From Bordetella parapertussis (GTDB lineage: Bacteria > Pseudomonadota > Gammaproteobacteria > Burkholderiales > Burkholderiaceae_C), in assembly GCA_945873925.1 (NCBI GenBank), contig CAMCES010000060.1, forward strand, positions 1 through 8,717: a stretch of 8,717 nt of DNA, written 5' to 3'. The translations under genes were made by a program, and so were the position numbers. Below the pieces are notes generated by a model, which saw nothing but the letters and a program-made list of their open reading frames with translations, made no database searches and was not told the origin of the DNA. Of this stretch, positions 5,346 through 8,717 are shown in pieces (the first letter of the stretch is position 1; every line of letters starts with the position of its first letter).

Positions 5346-6929
5346 ATGACCCCTGCCAAAACCTACCACATGAAACTGGCCTCCCCCGCCAAACTCTGGG
5401 CCTACGCTTGGCGCAGCACCAGCCTTGGACTCAGCTTGGCCATGCTTGTCGCCACCTTCTTTCAGCAACCGCTCTTGGTTCTGGGCATGGCCTTGTTTGG
5501 CACGGCGGTTGGTTGGTTGGCGCTCGACTACCTCGAGCGGGAGGCTGCGCAGCCCAGTACCAAAGCCAAATTTGACCACTGGCAAGCCCAGCGCCAGCAA
5601 CTCGAAACCGAACTGGAGGCCGCGAAACGATTGGCACAGCAATACCAATCGCAGTTGCAGGCTTTGACCAGCCAGGCGGCCACGCTCGCCAACCCTGCGC
5701 CCGCCCAAAATGCCACCCCTGAATTGCCTTTGACAGGCCCTTTGGCTTCATCCACGCATGCGGCTGAGGAAGTCGAGCTTGCCGAGCACAGCTTGAAGAG
5801 CCATTTCTTGTCCACCTTGAGCCACGAAATACGCACGCCGATGAACGGCTTGGTCGGCATGACCCAAATCGTGCTGCAAACCGACCTGACACCGCAACAA
5901 CGGGAATACCTCAGCCTGGCTCACGAATCGGCCTCGCACCTGATGAACGTGATCAGCACCGTGCTGGACTATTCCAAACTCCAAGCCGGCCACCTCCAAT
6001 TGGATACCCGCCCTTGCCACCCCATGGACTTGTTGCATCAAACCTTGCGCGGCTTCTACCCGCAAGCCCATGCCAAAGGCTTGAGCCTGGGGTATGAGGA
6101 CATTCCTGCCGACACGCCGCCGGTCATGCTCGACCCACTGCGCTTTCGCCAAGTGATGAGCAACCTGATCAGCAACGCGATCAAGTTCACCAACCAAGGC
6201 TATGTGCACACCAGCCTGCGCTTGACGCCCACCGGACAAGCGGGCACCTGGTTGCTCAACTTCACGGTGCAAGACTCTGGCGTGGGCTTTCAAGCCAGCA
6301 AAGCCGACAACCTGTTCCAGCCATTCACCCATGGCCTGCACCACAACCCAGCCATGAGCGGCACCGGCTTGGGTCTGGCGATCACCCGCGAGTTGGTGCA
6401 ACTCATGGGCGGCCATATGCAAATCGAATCTGCACCCAACCAAGGGGCCAAGTTCAGCCTGACCCTGCCCTGCGCCCAAGCCACGCAAGCAAGCCCGGTG
6501 CAGTTTCACCCGGCCGAGCCCCTGAGCCGCGCTGGCACACAGCTGCATATCCTGGTGGCCGAAGACCACCCAATCAACATGAAGCTGCTGTGCATGATGC
6601 TCGACCAAATGGGCCACACCTATGCCAAAGCCACCAACGGACAAGCCGCCTTGGAGTTGTTCACGCAGCAACGCTTTGACCTGGTGCTGCTGGATGTGAT
6701 GATGCCGGTGCTCGACGGCATGGGCGCTTTGCGCCGCATGCGCGAAAGCCGGGGCGCCTCGCACCCTGACACACCGGTCATCATGGTGACCGCCTACGCG
6801 CTCAATTTTGACCGCGAGCGGTTCATGGATGCCGGTGCCAATGGCTATGTCTCCAAACCCATTTCACCAACAGCGCTGCAACAGGAAATCAACCGCTTGG
6901 CACCGTTCAAAACCCTTGCCGCCGCCTGA
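5346..6929 (+). CDS. Membrane-bound hybrid sensor histidine kinase/response regulator
   Basis: A 527-residue hybrid kinase starting MTPAKTYHMK; a TTG eight codons upstream is less likely. Two hydrophobic helices (about 25-62) are joined by a very short FFQQP turn, so almost nothing is periplasmic. A Glu/Gln-rich coiled coil (about 72-108) and a linker follow. The HisKA H-box is FLSTLSHEIRTPMNG with phosphoacceptor H160. The HATPase shows an N-box NLISNAIKFTN (N277), G1 DSGVGF (D310), F-box LFQPFTHG and G2 GTGLGLAI (339-346). The receiver (about 401-520) has the acidic pair E406/D407, phosphoacceptor D450 in LLDVMMP, T482 and K504. All catalytic residues are present. There is no PAS, GAF, HAMP or large sensor domain, no HPt domain and no partner regulator nearby, so phosphate must pass to proteins encoded elsewhere. 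It is divergent from the aminotransferase and 47 bp upstream of the glcD-like gene. Confidence 0.93.
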   Translation: MTPAKTYHMKLASPAKLWAYAWRSTSLGLSLAMLVATFFQQPLLVLGMALFGTAVGWLALDYLEREAAQPSTKAKFDHWQAQRQQLETELEAAKRLAQQYQSQLQALTSQAATLANPAPAQNATPELPLTGPLASSTHAAEEVELAEHSLKSHFLSTLSHEIRTPMNGLVGMTQIVLQTDLTPQQREYLSLAHESASHLMNVISTVLDYSKLQAGHLQLDTRPCHPMDLLHQTLRGFYPQAHAKGLSLGYEDIPADTPPVMLDPLRFRQVMSNLISNAIKFTNQGYVHTSLRLTPTGQAGTWLLNFTVQDSGVGFQASKADNLFQPFTHGLHHNPAMSGTGLGLAITRELVQLMGGHMQIESAPNQGAKFSLTLPCAQATQASPVQFHPAEPLSRAGTQLHILVAEDHPINMKLLCMMLDQMGHTYAKATNGQAALELFTQQRFDLVLLDVMMPVLDGMGALRRMRESRGASHPDTPVIMVTAYALNFDRERFMDAGANGYVSKPISPTALQQEINRLAPFKTLAAA

Positions 6930-6976
6930 GTAGGGAGCATGGCTTACAGTAGCGATTTCCTGTCTGTGTCTTGCCC

Positions 6977-8476
6977 ATGAATGCTCCCTTGTCGACCCAA
7001 CACCAAGCGTTGCTTCACACCGCAGACAGCGCGGTTGTTTTAAGCGCGTTGCGCAGCGTCTTGCCCGCCCATGCGGTGCTGTGCTCTGCTGAAAACACCA
7101 CGCCCTATGAATGCGACGGCTTGACCGCCTACCGCCAACGCCCGATGTGCGTGGTGCTGCCCGAAACCGAGGCCCAGGTGCAAGCCGTGCTGCGCACCTG
7201 CCATCGCTTGGGTGTGCCGGTGGTCGCTCGCGGCGCGGGCACCGGCTTGTCGGGTGGTGCGATGCCGCACCCGCAAGGCGTCACGCTCTCGTTGGCCAAG
7301 TTCAACAAGATTTTGAAAATGGATGTGCACAGCCGAACCGCTGTGGTGCAATGCGGCGTGCGCAACCTGGCCATCAGCGAAGCGGCTGCGCCTTTGGGGC
7401 TGTATTACGCGCCCGACCCTTCCAGCCAAATCGCCTGCACCATCGGTGGCAATGTGGCGGAAAACTCCGGCGGCGTGCATTGCTTGAAATACGGCCTCAC
7501 CCTGCACAACGTGTTGAAGGTCAAGGGCTTCACCATGGATGGCGAGCCCATCGAGTTTGGTGGCGATGCCTTGGACGCGCCAGGCTTGGACCTGCTGCCG
7601 CTGGTGGTGGGCTCGGAGGGCATGTTGGCCATCACCACCGAGGTGACGGTCAAGCTCACGCCCAAGCCACAGTTGGCACGTTGCATCATGGCGAGCTTTG
7701 ACGATCTGCGCAAAGCCGGTGACGCGGTGGCGGCCGTCATTGCCGCAGGCATCATCCCTGCGGGCTTGGAGATGATGGACAAGCCCATGACCGCTGCGGT
7801 GGAAGACTTTGTCCACGCTGGCTACGACCTGAGCGCCGAGGCGATTTTGCTGTGCGAGAGCGACGGCACGCCCGAAGAGGTGGAAGAAGAAATCGGCCGC
7901 ATGAGCGCGGTGCTGCAACGCTGTGGCGCAACTGCCATTGCGGTGAGCCGCGACGAGGCCGAGCGCCTGCGGTTTTGGAGTGGCCGCAAGAATGCATTTC
8001 CCGCCAGCGGCCGCATCAGCCCCGACTACATGTGCATGGACTCGACCATCCCGCGCAAACGCTTGGCAGACATTTTGTTGGCGATTGCCGAGATGGAGAA
8101 AAAATACGGCTTGCGCTGCGCCAATGTGTTTCATGCGGGGGATGGCAACTTGCACCCCCTCATTTTGTTTGATGCCAACGACCCCGATCAACTCCGCCGC
8201 TGCGAACTCTTTGGCGCAGACATTTTGGAGACCAGTGTGGCCATGGGCGGCACGGTGACCGGCGAGCACGGCGTGGGCGTGGAAAAACTCAACTCCATGT
8301 GCGTGCAGTTTTCAGCCGCTGAAAACGAGCAAATGTTTGGCGTCAAACGCGCCTTCGACCCGCAAGGCTTGCTCAACCCTGGCAAGGTGATTCCCACCCT
8401 GCAACGCTGCGCCGAGTACGGCAAGATGCTGGTGCGCGGTGGGCAAATCAGCCACCCGGATTTGCCGAGGTTTTAG
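6977..8476 (+). CDS. glcD: FAD-linked 2-hydroxyacid oxidase/dehydrogenase, glycolate oxidase subunit GlcD type
   Basis: A 499-residue flavoprotein, the length I recall for E. coli GlcD. GlcD is the FAD-binding subunit that oxidises glycolate (or D-lactate and related 2-hydroxyacids) to the 2-oxoacid, normally with GlcE and the iron-sulfur subunit GlcF. The PCMH-type FAD domain shows VVARGAGTGLSGGAMP (about 82-97), DPSSQIACTIGGNVAENSGG (147-166) and LVVGSEGMLAI (209-219). The C-terminal cap carries HAGDGNLHP (386-394), GEHGVGVEK (429-437) and the terminal FDPQGLLNPGKV. The ATG at 6977 is chosen over a TTG two codons earlier. Only a weak ribosome-binding site is visible, and a -10-like TACAGT (6945-6950) lacks a clear -35. 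No glcE or glcF follows here; a repeat cluster and a convergent gene do. A stand-alone D-lactate or D-2-hydroxyglutarate dehydrogenase role is an alternative. Confidence 0.88.
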   Translation: MNAPLSTQHQALLHTADSAVVLSALRSVLPAHAVLCSAENTTPYECDGLTAYRQRPMCVVLPETEAQVQAVLRTCHRLGVPVVARGAGTGLSGGAMPHPQGVTLSLAKFNKILKMDVHSRTAVVQCGVRNLAISEAAAPLGLYYAPDPSSQIACTIGGNVAENSGGVHCLKYGLTLHNVLKVKGFTMDGEPIEFGGDALDAPGLDLLPLVVGSEGMLAITTEVTVKLTPKPQLARCIMASFDDLRKAGDAVAAVIAAGIIPAGLEMMDKPMTAAVEDFVHAGYDLSAEAILLCESDGTPEEVEEEIGRMSAVLQRCGATAIAVSRDEAERLRFWSGRKNAFPASGRISPDYMCMDSTIPRKRLADILLAIAEMEKKYGLRCANVFHAGDGNLHPLILFDANDPDQLRRCELFGADILETSVAMGGTVTGEHGVGVEKLNSMCVQFSAAENEQMFGVKRAFDPQGLLNPGKVIPTLQRCAEYGKMLVRGGQISHPDLPRF

Positions 8477-8540
8477 ATGGCTTCCCACCGCATCGCTCTG
8501 CTCCTCGCGGCTAAAGGCAGCGCTCGCAATGACTCATATT

Positions 8541-8588
8541 GTCATTGCTAGGAGCTGTCATTGCTAGGAGCGGTCATTGCGAGGAGCG
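8541..8588 (+). repeat. Three tandem 16-bp direct repeats
   Basis: The units are 8541-8556, 8557-8572 and 8573-8588. The first two are GTCATTGCTAGGAGC plus T or G; the third is GTCATTGCGAGGAGCG, the usual head of the dispersed repeat. Only the third continues into the full element. This looks like local slippage duplication of the element's first 16 bp, followed by a G-to-T change that spread to both extra copies. Confidence 0.85.
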
Positions 8589-8592
8589 CAGC

Positions 8593-8618
8593 GACGAAGC
8601 AAACTGACGAAGCAAGCT
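8593..8618 (+). repeat. Two tandem 13-bp direct repeats at the tail of the element
   Basis: GACGAAGCAAACT (8593-8605) is followed directly by GACGAAGCAAGCT (8606-8618), 12 of 13 bases identical. GACGAAGCAA is the usual tail of the dispersed repeat, so both ends of this element have been duplicated separately. The second unit overlaps the stop codon of the convergent gene (8617-8619). Confidence 0.8.
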
Positions 8619-8717
8619 AAGCACCCCGCACAACGCCATAGGTCTTCATCGCGGCTTCTATTTGCGCTTGCTCCGTGGTGGTGTCTGGATAAAAACGGTA
8701 ACTCGGGGCAATGATGG
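8617..8717 (-). CDS. C-terminal end of an unidentified protein (runs off window)
   Basis: A minus-strand frame enters from the right edge and stays open for 32 codons before TAG at 8619-8617. Its residues begin IIAPSYRFYPDTTTEQAQ and end AAMKTYGVVRGA. The composition looks coding: a mix of charged, aromatic and small residues with an amphipathic helix near the end, and GC-rich third positions. The other minus-strand frame I checked meets a TAG within 20 codons. I do not recognise the family. The gene converges on glcD, with the repeat cluster between them, and its stop codon touches the last repeat unit. The evidence is limited to the short length visible. Confidence 0.5.
   Translation of the reverse strand, partial: IIAPSYRFYPDTTTEQAQIEAAMKTYGVVRGA

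Larger units (their letters stand above)
8477..8618. repeat. Dispersed palindromic repeat cluster (inverted pair with tandem ends)
   Basis: The sequence between glcD and the convergent gene consists almost wholly of repeats. A minus-strand copy of a GTCATTGCGAGCG...GCGAGGAGC-type element (about 8479-8533) faces a plus-strand copy (8541-8602). Outer arms 8490-8508 and 8579-8597 pair at 15 of 19 positions. An inner perfect hairpin, GCAATGAC (8526-8533) against GTCATTGC (8541-8548), has a 7-nt loop. Repeats of this GTCATTGCGAGGAGCG family are scattered through many bacterial genomes between genes. The folded RNA could act as a terminator for both convergent genes, although no U-run is present. 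Function is inferred. Confidence 0.75.

Noticed and set aside
5748..6764. Long minus-strand open frame (338 codons) opposite the histidine kinase
   Set aside because: It overlaps all the kinase and receiver motifs; composition is biased and no domain is recognisable.
6945..6950. TACAGT as a -10 element for glcD
   Set aside because: The spacing would suit a short leader, but no -35 hexamer lies 16-18 bp upstream. Readthrough from the kinase gene is equally possible.
7040..8269. Long minus-strand open frame (409 codons) opposite glcD
   Set aside because: GlcD motifs on the plus strand are unambiguous. The antisense product is low-complexity His/Gln/Ala-rich and begins with no ribosome-binding site.
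8541..8588. Possible CRISPR array
   Set aside because: The units are directly adjacent 16-bp tandem repeats with no spacers and belong to a dispersed intergenic repeat family.

Overview
The window looks like chromosomal DNA from a betaproteobacterium, most likely Burkholderiales (Comamonadaceae-like). This is inferred from the GC-rich coding sequence, the style of the encoded proteins (DUF3108, DUF2946, GlcD, omega-amino acid:pyruvate transaminase) and a dispersed GTCATTGCGAGGAGCG-type repeat at the right end. No phage, plasmid, CRISPR, tRNA or rRNA signal is visible. Almost all of it is ordinary metabolic, envelope and signalling sequence.

Left block (1-2657, all minus strand). Reading leftward from 2657: a fumarylacetoacetate-hydrolase-family enzyme, a crotonase-fold (enoyl-CoA hydratase/isomerase family) protein lacking the two usual catalytic glutamates, a small Cys/His/Met-containing exported DUF2946-type protein, and the N-terminal part of a TonB-dependent outer-membrane receptor that runs off the window. 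The first two look like a small catabolic pair. The last two resemble pairings seen near metal (often copper) uptake or handling genes. Spacing (39, 10 and 95 bp) allows one transcript or two.

Middle (2656-5118). A DUF3108 envelope protein with a TonB-like layout (N-terminal membrane anchor, Pro/Ala-rich spacer, periplasmic domain) lies on the plus strand. Its ATG overlaps the ATG of the FAH-family gene head to head inside the tetramer CATG, and its stop codon abuts the stop codon of the next, convergent gene as TGATCA. It therefore has no private flanking DNA on either side. The convergent gene encodes a class III PLP aminotransferase very like omega-amino acid (beta-alanine):pyruvate transaminase.

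Right block (5119-8717). An AT-rich 227-bp divergent intergenic region contains a perfect 6-bp-arm inverted repeat over a plausible promoter. It separates the aminotransferase from a plus-strand hybrid sensor histidine kinase, which has two membrane helices, a coiled coil and HisKA, HATPase and receiver domains but no recognisable sensory domain. A glcD-type FAD-linked 2-hydroxyacid oxidase/dehydrogenase follows after 47 bp, with no glcE or glcF visible. Between glcD and the C-terminal end of a convergent, unidentified gene lies a roughly 140-bp repeat cluster. It is an inverted pair of a dispersed palindromic repeat with a triplicated 16-bp head and a duplicated 13-bp tail, perhaps acting as a bidirectional terminator.

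I do not see a clear undescribed multi-gene system. The points most worth checking are the overlapping divergent starts, the atypical crotonase, the sensor-less hybrid kinase with its operator-like palindrome, and the repeat cluster.
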